Assembly (NCBI GenBank): GCA_003165595.1
Contig: PLWQ01000012.1
Location: forward strand, 122,013 to 186,012
DNA: 64,000 nucleotides
Origin: Fibrobacterota bacterium
Lineage (GTDB): Bacteria > Fibrobacterota > Chitinivibrionia > Chitinivibrionales > FEN-1185
Direction: 5' to 3'
The notes below the pieces were generated by a model. It was not told the DNA's origin. It made no database searches and was given only the letters and a program-made list of their open reading frames with translations. The translations under genes and the position numbers were made by a program. Shown piece after piece: positions 18,657-26,354 of this stretch. Numbering within the stretch: the stretch's first letter is position 1; each line of letters begins with the position of its first letter.

Positions 18657-19033
18657 GAGGAACCTCCTTGTGGACCGGCACCTTGCGGCACAACCGCGCA
18701 GCGCATCTCGAAAAGCTTCCGACGGTTGTCGTTTATGTGCGATGCCGCTTTCCTGTTTTGGATTGTCGGCGCACGCGCCGGTGCTGGACCCCGTGGCGAT
18801 GTTCCGCGCCTCGATAGTACTAATATATGGAAATATGCCGGGAAAATCAGAACTACCACGTTAAGCAAGCTCAGACAGCCGATATATTAATGAACTCGGG
18901 GAAAACGTTCATGAGAGGCAAGGGGCCGCTGGCCGGTCTGGCATGCACGACTTTCATCTTTGTATGCCACCCTTTGACTGAAGAGCAAGCCGCACAGTCC
19001 AAGAATGGGACAACCGGTTCTAAGGTCCACAGG
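18657..19033. other. 377-bp intergenic region upstream of the GH30 gene
   Basis: No convincing gene. Two AT-rich blocks are present: CTAATATATGG near 18820-18830, and ATATATTAATG at 18882-18892, which resembles the TATATATTAA blocks at 36627 and 49344. These are the best candidates for the promoter region of the minus-strand GH30 gene. The short open frames on the plus strand here lack ribosome sites. Confidence 0.4.
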
Positions 19034-19591
19034 CTAGAATGTGTAGAACAGCGTGAACGACGGATGCAGGAACGACTGGAGGTTCATGGTGATTCCGTTG
19101 TGATTAACGTAACCGCTGTGTGAATAGTCATACTCAAAGTCAACTGCCTTGTCGCTGATTCTCATGGTCCATTTCGAATTGAAGATGAAATCGACATTCA
19201 CGGGCATTCCCGCATCGAGCGTGATCGATTCCGTGCTGAACCAGAATTCACCTCCCACATCCGGCCCCAGGGAAAACTTCAGGAACGAGTTCGAAAGCAC
19301 AAAAAAGTTGAATCCGAATCCCAGGTCAAGTGCTTCCTGCGTGGTTGTCGTCGAACTTGAATTGACGCGGATTGCGGCCTCAGGCGAGATTTCGCATACC
19401 GGGGAAAGCCCGATCCGGAAAATTGGACCAAGGGCAAGATCAAAGGTCGAACCCTGTGTGGTCTGGCTGTTGGGCGGTTGGTATTGATCACTGTAGGAGG
19501 TGAGGCTGGATTGCAGCGTCAGTCCAAGCGACACTTCCGCGTTCGTTGCAGACACGAGGAACAGAAAAAGGACGAGGGCACTGCGCTTCAT
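19034..19591 (-). CDS. Small exported protein, probable outer-membrane beta-barrel
   Basis: 185 residues. The second ATG (19591, MKRSALVLFLF) is chosen because AAAGGAG lies 6 bp before it, whereas the ATG two codons upstream directly abuts that site. Signal peptide ~1-19 ending TNAE. The mature part alternates hydrophobic and polar residues with Gly/Ser/Thr turns (LGLTLQSSLTSYS, FDLALGPIFRIG, LDLGFGFNFFVLS, FLKFSLGPDVGGEFW) and ends in an aromatic residue (LFYTF), the pattern of an 8-strand-type outer-membrane barrel. No family recognised. It is isolated between the GH30 gene and an MDR oxidoreductase gene. Confidence 0.6.
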   Translation of the reverse strand: MKRSALVLFLFLVSATNAEVSLGLTLQSSLTSYSDQYQPPNSQTTQGSTFDLALGPIFRIGLSPVCEISPEAAIRVNSSSTTTTQEALDLGFGFNFFVLSNSFLKFSLGPDVGGEFWFSTESITLDAGMPVNVDFIFNSKWTMRISDKAVDFEYDYSHSGYVNHNGITMNLQSFLHPSFTLFYTF

Positions 19592-19742
19592 GAGCATCTC
19601 CTTTGTCGGGCTATCTTGATTAGTGTTTCTTGGCTGCGCGCTGGTTCGAAGTTGGAAAACAAAGGGACCGCGCCGAGTCTGACTTCTGCATAATCCAAGC
19701 CACAGCCAAGCCTTGCCCCGATTGTCATACTCGATGCGTTTG

Positions 19743-20729
19743 TCAGGTCTTGTTTTCAGGCACCACAGTTATTACTACTTTCCCCCGCGCGTGCCCCTCT
19801 TCGAGATACCGGAGAGCCTCGGGAACCTCGCCGAGCGGGTAACGCTTGTCTATGACAGACGTTATCTTCCCCGCTTCAAGCAGTTCCTTAATGTGAATCA
19901 AATCCTTCTGGCTCGGCTTTGACGACAACCCGCCCATTTTCTTTCTGCCTGTTATGGAGATAAGCGGCCCCAGCAGTATGGCCTGGAACATTTGAGCGCC
20001 TGAACCTCCGGTCATCACATAAATACCGCTGGGACTTAATGCCCGTTTGTAATGCAAGATAGGATGAAATCCGTTGGCGCCGATAATCAAGTCGTACCGT
20101 TGTCCGTTCCTGGTGAAATCTTCCTGCGTGTAATCAATGACGTGGTCTGCCCCAATGGAGCGTACCATGTCCAGGTTCCTCGTGCTGCACACGGCCGTGA
20201 CCTGGGCGCCTAGCGATTTGGCAATCTGCACCGCAAACGCACCGACACCGCCGGATGCGCCGTTGATCAGAACCTTTTGACCCGACCGGATTCTTCCTTT
20301 GTCGCGAAGGGCGCGCAGGGCGGTGACGGCAGCCACCGGTGCAGCCGCAGCTTGCTCAAAGGATATTTTGGCAGGCTTCAAAACCACGGCTTGCTCGCGG
20401 GCGCAAACATACTCGGCAAACCCGCCCAGGCCGCAGGCAAATATGTCCCCGAACACGTCATCACCCGGCTTGAGTTCCTTTACGCCTTTGCCGATTGCTT
20501 CAACTCGCCCTGCAACGTCGGCCCCGAGTATCGAATATTTTGGCTTTAGAAGCCCGGCGTACAGGCGGGCGAGGAACGGATCCGCTCTCAGAAGATGCCA
20601 GTCCAACGCATTCAAGGATGATGCAAAGACCTTCACCAGGACCTCATCATTCTTCGGAACGGGCTTTTCAACTTCCCTTAGTTCAAGAACGTCAGGAGAT
20701 CCGTATTTTGTGTAGACAATGGCTTTCAT
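19743..20729 (-). CDS. NAD(P)H-dependent MDR oxidoreductase (quinone/enone reductase type)
   Basis: 328 residues from the ATG at 20729 (MKAIVYTKYG), with AAGGCG upstream. Cytoplasmic medium-chain dehydrogenase/reductase: GroES-like N-terminal domain (~1-130; NALDWHLLRADP, GADVAGRVEAIG), then the Rossmann nucleotide-binding motif GASGGVGAFAVQ near 155-166 and the segment CSTRNLDMVRSIGADHVIDY. The zinc-ligand cysteines of alcohol dehydrogenases are not in their usual arrangement, so a zinc-free quinone or enone reductase is likely. A second MDR protein of different sequence is encoded at 39449. No operon partner is obvious. Confidence 0.85.
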   Translation of the reverse strand: MKAIVYTKYGSPDVLELREVEKPVPKNDEVLVKVFASSLNALDWHLLRADPFLARLYAGLLKPKYSILGADVAGRVEAIGKGVKELKPGDDVFGDIFACGLGGFAEYVCAREQAVVLKPAKISFEQAAAAPVAAVTALRALRDKGRIRSGQKVLINGASGGVGAFAVQIAKSLGAQVTAVCSTRNLDMVRSIGADHVIDYTQEDFTRNGQRYDLIIGANGFHPILHYKRALSPSGIYVMTGGSGAQMFQAILLGPLISITGRKKMGGLSSKPSQKDLIHIKELLEAGKITSVIDKRYPLGEVPEALRYLEEGHARGKVVITVVPENKT

Positions 20730-21057
20730 GGGAGCGCCTTCTTTCAAGGTTGATATGAGGCACTGATTTAGTATTCACCTGACACTTGATCTCATCCACC
20801 ATGATATTATTTGGCCGCACTGGGATTCCGACCCGGCATCCCTAAACCTCCAACCCAAAAAAAATACGGTCCCCCGCACTTTTTGTCAAATTCCCGTGCA
20901 TTCCCGAAATTCAGCGCAGTACAGGAGAAATTTTGTCTCGTGTGGCCGGAATTTTAAGAGCATATCGGGAAAGTGCGCGCGTGTAGCGGACAGCGTTCGT
21001 CGGGGCAATTTTTACATCCAGCCTCCGCGAAGGCGCGGAAGGGAATCCCAACCCCGG
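20730..21057. other. 328-bp intergenic region with a stem-loop after the beta-propeller gene
   Basis: No gene seen. CCTCCGCG (21022-21029) and CGCGGAAG (21034-21041) can form an 8-bp stem with one G-T pair around AAGG, just downstream of the minus-strand stop at 21058. The T-run expected of an intrinsic terminator is weak. An A-run near 20860-20870 and the region upstream of the oxidoreductase start complete the gap. Confidence 0.35.
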
Positions 21058-23475
21058 CTATTTGAGAACCATCCTGGATCTCGCCAGCCGTGAACCCTGG
21101 AATGTCTCAACAAGGTATATTCCCTTTGCGCAATCACGGAGGAGCATGCTGGAATTCGGATCGATCCGATCGGACTCGACGATGCGAACAACCCTCCCCT
21201 GCACGTTTATGACCCGGACAGTGTATTGCTGCCGGACCTCAAACGCAGCATGCGGGCTCATGCCGTGCGGTGCAACGGCCGAGGCGCCAGCGACAAAAAT
21301 CACCGCCTTGCAGTTGTCAATGCTCAGCACATGCGCTCCCGGTGACAGGGCGGCAACGGCAAACGTGACCACCGTGTCGGTATTGGCCGCGCAATGAATG
21401 CGCCTGGTGTCGAGGGCGACCCCGTCGCTTGCAAGCGTGACCGTGTCGTCGCCGTCCGCGTCGCCATAGTTCCACACGGTGGCTTTCACGTCTACCTGCG
21501 CACCGGGATTGACCGTTACGGTATCCACCGCAAGCGACGCGCACCGAAACTCCGGGATCACATACGCGGTGGAAAGATTGATCGTGTTCTCTTCTCCCCA
21601 ATAGCAATAGATCTTCTTTTCCTCCGCAACCCACACGAAGCAGGCAGGCCATTCGTATTTGCCGCCGTACCACGAGGCGCCGGCCTTATCACGCACGATG
21701 TGCCAGTTGCCCCAATAGTAGGGAAATCCGGGAATCGTCTGCAACGCTTTTACCTTCCAGGGTTGTTTGCCGTCGAGAACAGCCTCCAGAGGTACGGCTT
21801 TTTCGTAAATCGTTCCGTCTTTGAAGGTCATCACTCGTATGTTGCTGTCGAGCGCCACGGCGCTGCTTGTCGCGGAATTAAGGCACTCTTCCATCCAGAG
21901 GTTCTTCTTTTCCAGGGGATTGTTGGTGGCATTTCCGTACAAATCGGTGCATTCGATCTTAACGTAATTAACTTCATCATTTGTTAACTTGATCATCGTG
22001 CTGCCGCCGTGCCCTACGTCTCCTTCGAGGATGCTCAGAAAACGGTAGGCTGTTCCATTGTAGGAAATCGGACCGAGCGTCGGCCAGTCTTTGGTGTCGA
22101 GGAAGACGTGCTCGCGCCCGCAGTCGGGAAGCCCCGGGTGCTCTCCCCATTTTATCCAGCTGCCGCTTGACGGATCGGTAGTGTAGAAGATCTGAACCGG
22201 CGCAAAACAGCAGCCATCGCATGAAGCAAGATACGTCTTGCCGTCGTTCCAGGGATTTCCCGACACCCCGAGCGTCGCGGGGTCCATAATGCTCACCGGC
22301 GGCGCGCTGGCGGTTTGGGCCGACCAGTTGATGCCGTCGGTGCTCCACCGGATCTTGTTGTCGGTGCGGGCGGTCATCCACCACTTCTTGTCGGCATCGC
22401 GCCAAACCGCCGGATTGAACCCGCTCCAGGCGGGGTTAAGTGGTCCCTGATGTGGCACCCAGTTGTACGACCATCTGTCGAGAAGCTGATACCTGAAATC
22501 GTCGACACGCGCGTTGCCGTTCCTGATGATGAACATTGGATGCGGCGTGTACACGTCGTCGAGAAAACTCCGTACCGAGCACACAACCGTACTGTCGGTC
22601 TTTTCCACAATCGCCTGCGCCGCTTTGCCCATAGATGGAAGGCGGTTGGACATCTGGAACTTGAGTATGTACTTAGTTCCCTGAATAAGCGTCGGAAGCG
22701 GCTGCGTGTCGGAGCACCAGACGTAGAAACCGTTTTCCTGGCGTTCGGTCCAGTTTGAGCGGGTAAACCCGCTTTCCGTATGCGAATAAATGGAATACGA
22801 CGCACGGCGCTCTATGTTGATGCTCTTGTTCGCCCGGTCGATTATGGCATAGCACCACACACCGTTCTCATCGGCAAAGCCGACGCCCACGTCGGCAGTG
22901 GCGTCGTCCAGCGAAAACAGAACCGACGCTTCGGCCTCCTGCGTATTTGTGAAGGCCGGATTGCAGGCAAAGTGCATCACCATGTCGGATGAAGTCCCGT
23001 AGCTTGCAGAGTTCGTTCCGTCAAGCGCGTTTGTGGTAACGGAGATGCCGTTAGAAATGTAATCGTTGAGGTCTCCCCGTTCGAATCCATCGGTGAAGTC
23101 CCACAGGTGCGCCGGCGGCGCTCCGATGATAAAGGAACCGGTGTCGGCGCTCGAAACCGTGGTTCCGCTCCCGGTTGCCTTTACGAACCAGGTATGCCGT
23201 CCGTCGGAAAGCGGCTGCGGCGAGACCTGATACGTTTGAGACAGCGTGGCCGCAACCTGCGAGCCGTCGATCCACAGCGAATACTGAGCGGCGCCGCTGC
23301 TTGACTGCCAGGAAAATGCCGGCGAATGCGTCTTGGTCCATACGCTGTCCGGACCAAGAATGCGAAACGCTCCGGGCGCAGCATGCAGGGTCGAGACCGG
23401 AACCAGCAGCAATGCGCAGGTCACAAGCGCTCCGAACGTTGTTGAGAAAGGAAAGAATGCAGGTCGTGGTTTCAT
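21058..23475 (-). CDS. Exported multidomain protein: Fn3-like, jelly-roll, beta-propeller, CARDB and sorting domains
   Basis: 805 residues. The true start is ATG 23475 (MKPRPAFFPF), which overlaps the stop of the upstream GH95-like gene by 4 bp (ATGA), implying translational coupling; the ORF upstream is a shadow. Signal peptide ~1-33. Then an Fn3-like domain (ILGPDSVWTKTHSPAFSW), a lectin-like jelly-roll (HLWDFTDGFERGDLNDY), and a five-bladed beta-propeller-like region (FNPAVWRDADKKWWMT, REHVFLDTKDWPTLGP, GHGGSTMIKLTNDE) reminiscent of GH43/GH32/GH117-type folds. A CARDB-like Ig domain (VNPGAQVDVKATVWNYGDAD) and a C-terminal sorting domain (VRVINVQGRVVRIV ... GIYLVET) follow. A catalytic triad could not be assigned, so it may be an enzyme or a binding protein. 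Confidence 0.6.
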   Translation of the reverse strand: MKPRPAFFPFSTTFGALVTCALLLVPVSTLHAAPGAFRILGPDSVWTKTHSPAFSWQSSSGAAQYSLWIDGSQVAATLSQTYQVSPQPLSDGRHTWFVKATGSGTTVSSADTGSFIIGAPPAHLWDFTDGFERGDLNDYISNGISVTTNALDGTNSASYGTSSDMVMHFACNPAFTNTQEAEASVLFSLDDATADVGVGFADENGVWCYAIIDRANKSINIERRASYSIYSHTESGFTRSNWTERQENGFYVWCSDTQPLPTLIQGTKYILKFQMSNRLPSMGKAAQAIVEKTDSTVVCSVRSFLDDVYTPHPMFIIRNGNARVDDFRYQLLDRWSYNWVPHQGPLNPAWSGFNPAVWRDADKKWWMTARTDNKIRWSTDGINWSAQTASAPPVSIMDPATLGVSGNPWNDGKTYLASCDGCCFAPVQIFYTTDPSSGSWIKWGEHPGLPDCGREHVFLDTKDWPTLGPISYNGTAYRFLSILEGDVGHGGSTMIKLTNDEVNYVKIECTDLYGNATNNPLEKKNLWMEECLNSATSSAVALDSNIRVMTFKDGTIYEKAVPLEAVLDGKQPWKVKALQTIPGFPYYWGNWHIVRDKAGASWYGGKYEWPACFVWVAEEKKIYCYWGEENTINLSTAYVIPEFRCASLAVDTVTVNPGAQVDVKATVWNYGDADGDDTVTLASDGVALDTRRIHCAANTDTVVTFAVAALSPGAHVLSIDNCKAVIFVAGASAVAPHGMSPHAAFEVRQQYTVRVINVQGRVVRIVESDRIDPNSSMLLRDCAKGIYLVETFQGSRLARSRMVLK

Positions 23476-26102
23476 GGAAGCGCCTTGACTCTCACGATGT
23501 AGACGGCGGCACCGATGCCGAGGTCTCTTTTCACATCGAGCAAGCTCCTGGAAGTGACTGTCTCGCGAATCTTGCGGCCGGCCAGATCGTACACCGTTAC
23601 AAGGCAGTCCCGCCCCCCAAAGCCGGCAGGCACGATCAGGCGCTCTCCATTTGTCTTGAAGGTTGCCGCGTTTAAAAGCGATGCATGCCCTGGCGCCGCC
23701 GCCCGTAGCGCCGTTACCGGGTTTCCCTGGCCTGAGCCGAGCGTGACGGTCGTGCCGTTGTACGACATGGTTTTTGCAGACCCATTCGCAGTCGCGGTGA
23801 GTTGTGCGAAGGTGTAAGCGGAAAGCGTTTTCGCTGATCGTTCGACTACATACACGCCGTTTACCGCGGTGGGAAAAGAAACCAGGCTCCCGGATGTGAT
23901 AAGCGCGATTGAATTGTCGGACGTTTTGCGCACTTGCACTTGCTGGCCCTGCCACGGATTGACAAGCACGGCCTGGGAGCCGTACAGGCTCTTTATGCCC
24001 ACATATTTTGTTTCTCCGGATTCCCGCTCCGAACTCACCAGGAATCCGCCCCTGGCAAGAAGGGTAAACGCCGTGGAGAACGTCGAGTTGTTAGGGAGTG
24101 CCGGAAATACCCGAATCGTGTCGTCATAGCTTTGCAAAAGGGATTCGTTCATCGCCAGAAGGTGCACGCCCACGAATTCGAAAACGCCGTTGGAGTTGTT
24201 GGTAAAACCGTTGGGATAGCTCTGGTAGGACGCAAGCATCCGCTTCATGCCGTCCAGAACGTTGTCGCCCATGCCGAGCCGAGCCGCCTGGATCGCGTCC
24301 GGCGACCAGATGTTCGAATATGGATTTGGTCTGCTGGTCCACGAGTTCACCGCGGTCTGGTAATCCGGTTTGCCGATTCCGGTGACGTTGTACGGCCACG
24401 CAAGCTCGCAGGTGATGTTTTCTCCATTGCTCTGCTGCACCGTCGGCGGATCGTAGGCAAGGTATCGAGTTCCGCCGTTGTACGCTTCGGTCTTGTACGG
24501 AACCAGGCTGTCCAAAATGCCCTGCCACTGCCGGCAAAGCGCTCCGTCCACGTTGAGCGCGGTGCTCACCTGGATCGCCTGGGGAAACAGCGACCGCACG
24601 GCTGCCAGGTCGGTAATGGCATTCTTGACATTCCAGTAGGTCTCGTGCGCGTTGGAATTCGCCATGTAGTACTGGTGCGCGGATGGGTCGAACGACAGCT
24701 TCGCGGCCATGAATTTGGCGGTTTCGCGCATGAACGGATACGCGGTATCGCGGAGAAATGCCGAATCGTTGGTGCAGGCGAAACGCATGAACATGTTCGA
24801 GGCGACTTCCGCGCCCGTCGTGTAGATCTTGTTTGTGTAGGTGCTGGAGGTGGTCCAGGTGTTGCTCCCATTCCAGCCCATGGTTTCGGGCGTCCACGCG
24901 CCGTCGATGTTGAAAAGGCTTTTCGTGTACGTAGCTATTACGGGAAGATTTCTCGTATACAAACGATACATTCCCGACAGGGCGTCGGGGTGATTTGACG
25001 CAAGGAAGGAATTATACACGTCTCGCTGGTTCCAGTACCAGTACGCGCCGCTCCAGTGAATGCCCATGTCTGCGTTGCTTTTGTACACCCCGTTAATGAA
25101 ATGGAACGGATAGTTTCCCCATGCCCCCGACGCGATGATGTAGCTGGACAGGTAATAGTAGTTCTCCAGATAGTCTGCGTCGCCGGCAGCATCCGAATAA
25201 CGCACAAAGGATTTGTTCCAGAACCCGTGCCACCACGACTCGAACGAACCGAGCGTGGCGGCGTAGCCGGCCACCTTTGCCGCTGCGAGAAGCGACTCGG
25301 CCTGGACCGTGGAATTGTGGCTTGGGGCGTTGAGCCTGCTGGCGCAAGCGATCCAGACCGTATAACTTGACGAAGGGGTAATCTGAAACTGCACCGCCCG
25401 GTTGTCCACTTGTTTGGTGGTGAATGGGGCGCCTTCCACGGACGCGGCAAGCGTGTAGCCGAAATTGTTGACATCGGTCTGCCCGCGGGATATTCCTGCC
25501 GAAGTCTGATCGGCGAACGACGAAATGGTCTTCCACGTAGTGATGTCCGGCACGTCGCACGCCATGGAGTTCCAGCCGCCGGTGGAGGTCATCTGCGACG
25601 ACGGGTCCCACATGGCAAGCTGCACCGTGACAGACTTGACGGATGAACGGCTGTCGTCAACGTGAACACCAAGAACTTCGGAGTTGGGCGATCCGAAAAT
25701 AGTCACCTGCCTAGTATTGTCGTATTTTGTGACCACCACACCGTCGTAAAGGTCAAGGTACTGCTGAAACGTGGAATATCCTGTATCCATTCCGGGAAGA
25801 GTGGAAAGGGTCACCCACCCTTCGGAAAAACACGACTGCGGCGCGGCGTCAACGCCGGTTACCTGCATGGTTATTCCCTTGGCATTCCATACCATGGCGC
25901 CCAGGCGACCGTTGCCCACGGTAAGGGCATTGGTTGGAGCCGTTACGGGTGAGTTGAATACCACATTTTGTTTCGAGAGATACCGGCCGTAGTCCACCGA
26001 TAGCCCGCCCGCATTCTGGTCAAACGCCTGATTTGCAGCGTGCGCACCGCCTGCAAAAAGTACGGCCACCAGCACGCAGAACAATGGGAAAGCGCGTTTC
26101 AT
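23472..26102 (-). CDS. Exported GH95-like (alpha/alpha)6-barrel hydrolase with sorting domain
   Basis: 876 residues from ATG 26102, with AAAGG 8 bp upstream; a GTG two codons earlier is less likely. Signal peptide ~1-24 (ends GGAHAANQA). The N-terminal beta-sandwich contains TNALTVGNGRLGAMVWNA, the GNGRLGAMV hallmark of GH95. A barrel follows with WYWNQRDVYNSFLASNHP, SANAHETYW-like loops and VFEFVGVHLLAMNESLL where GH95 enzymes carry the distal active-site helix. A beta-domain (ARGGFLVSSERESG ... AVLVNPWQG) closes the catalytic part, and the end is a sorting-like domain (VTVYDLAGRKIRE ... AVYIVRV). It is related by layout to the protein at 6525 but clearly distinct. First gene of a two-gene unit with the overlapping beta-propeller gene, divergent from the regulator at 26355. 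Substrate unknown. Confidence 0.6.
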   Translation of the reverse strand: MKRAFPLFCVLVAVLFAGGAHAANQAFDQNAGGLSVDYGRYLSKQNVVFNSPVTAPTNALTVGNGRLGAMVWNAKGITMQVTGVDAAPQSCFSEGWVTLSTLPGMDTGYSTFQQYLDLYDGVVVTKYDNTRQVTIFGSPNSEVLGVHVDDSRSSVKSVTVQLAMWDPSSQMTSTGGWNSMACDVPDITTWKTISSFADQTSAGISRGQTDVNNFGYTLAASVEGAPFTTKQVDNRAVQFQITPSSSYTVWIACASRLNAPSHNSTVQAESLLAAAKVAGYAATLGSFESWWHGFWNKSFVRYSDAAGDADYLENYYYLSSYIIASGAWGNYPFHFINGVYKSNADMGIHWSGAYWYWNQRDVYNSFLASNHPDALSGMYRLYTRNLPVIATYTKSLFNIDGAWTPETMGWNGSNTWTTSSTYTNKIYTTGAEVASNMFMRFACTNDSAFLRDTAYPFMRETAKFMAAKLSFDPSAHQYYMANSNAHETYWNVKNAITDLAAVRSLFPQAIQVSTALNVDGALCRQWQGILDSLVPYKTEAYNGGTRYLAYDPPTVQQSNGENITCELAWPYNVTGIGKPDYQTAVNSWTSRPNPYSNIWSPDAIQAARLGMGDNVLDGMKRMLASYQSYPNGFTNNSNGVFEFVGVHLLAMNESLLQSYDDTIRVFPALPNNSTFSTAFTLLARGGFLVSSERESGETKYVGIKSLYGSQAVLVNPWQGQQVQVRKTSDNSIALITSGSLVSFPTAVNGVYVVERSAKTLSAYTFAQLTATANGSAKTMSYNGTTVTLGSGQGNPVTALRAAAPGHASLLNAATFKTNGERLIVPAGFGGRDCLVTVYDLAGRKIRETVTSRSLLDVKRDLGIGAAVYIVRVKALP

Positions 26103-26158
26103 GGTCACGACCTTTCACGTCTCATCATATTTATGGTTAATTGACCGCTGCGATAGAG

Positions 26159-26175
26159 GTGAAACGCTGTTTCAC
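26159..26175. promoter_or_regulatory. 17-bp perfect palindrome, candidate operator
   Basis: GTGAAAC-GCT-GTTTCAC: perfect 7-bp arms with a 3-bp centre, lying 57 bp upstream of the GH95-like start (26102) and ~180 bp upstream of the divergent regulator start (26355). Size and symmetry fit a LacI/GntR-class operator. A weaker 6-bp inverted repeat (TGGGCT/AGCCCA) lies at 26183-26199. No second copy of the GTGAAAC palindrome was noticed in other gaps of the window. Confidence 0.55.
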
Positions 26176-26278
26176 ATTTTCTTGGGCTTGGCGAGCCCAG
26201 GAGGCTGGCTCGACCACCATGCTTCAGCAATTCGGACATTGATAATTTAAGGTAAAAGACCAATCAAACCATTTTAAG

Positions 26279-26307
26279 TTGATTAATTTCATTCAGGCAA
26301 TTATATA
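26279..26307 (+). promoter_or_regulatory. Sigma70-like promoter for the tandem-GntR regulator
   Basis: TTGATT (26279-26284), a 17-bp spacer, and TATATA (26302-26307), followed by an AT-rich leader and AAGGAGAG at 26340-26347, 7 bp before the ATG at 26355. Spacing and boxes fit a vegetative promoter. Confidence 0.6.
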
Positions 26308-26354
26308 TTTATATATGTTGTAGTTCATTTGAGCGCAAGAAGGAGAGTTCCTTC

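Noticed and set aside
18827..19123. 98-codon plus-strand frame
   Set aside because: Overlaps the 3' end of the small barrel gene antisense and covers the AT-rich promoter region of the GH30 gene; no ribosome site.
23476..23955. N-terminal extension of the beta-propeller gene upstream of 23475
   Set aside because: It would overlap the GH95-like gene by ~480 bp in another frame and has no signal peptide; the ATGA overlap start gives a proper signal sequence.
26183..26199. Second inverted repeat TGGGCT/AGCCCA near the operator candidate
   Set aside because: Arms of only 6 bases in GC-rich DNA; could be chance, so not listed as a separate site.
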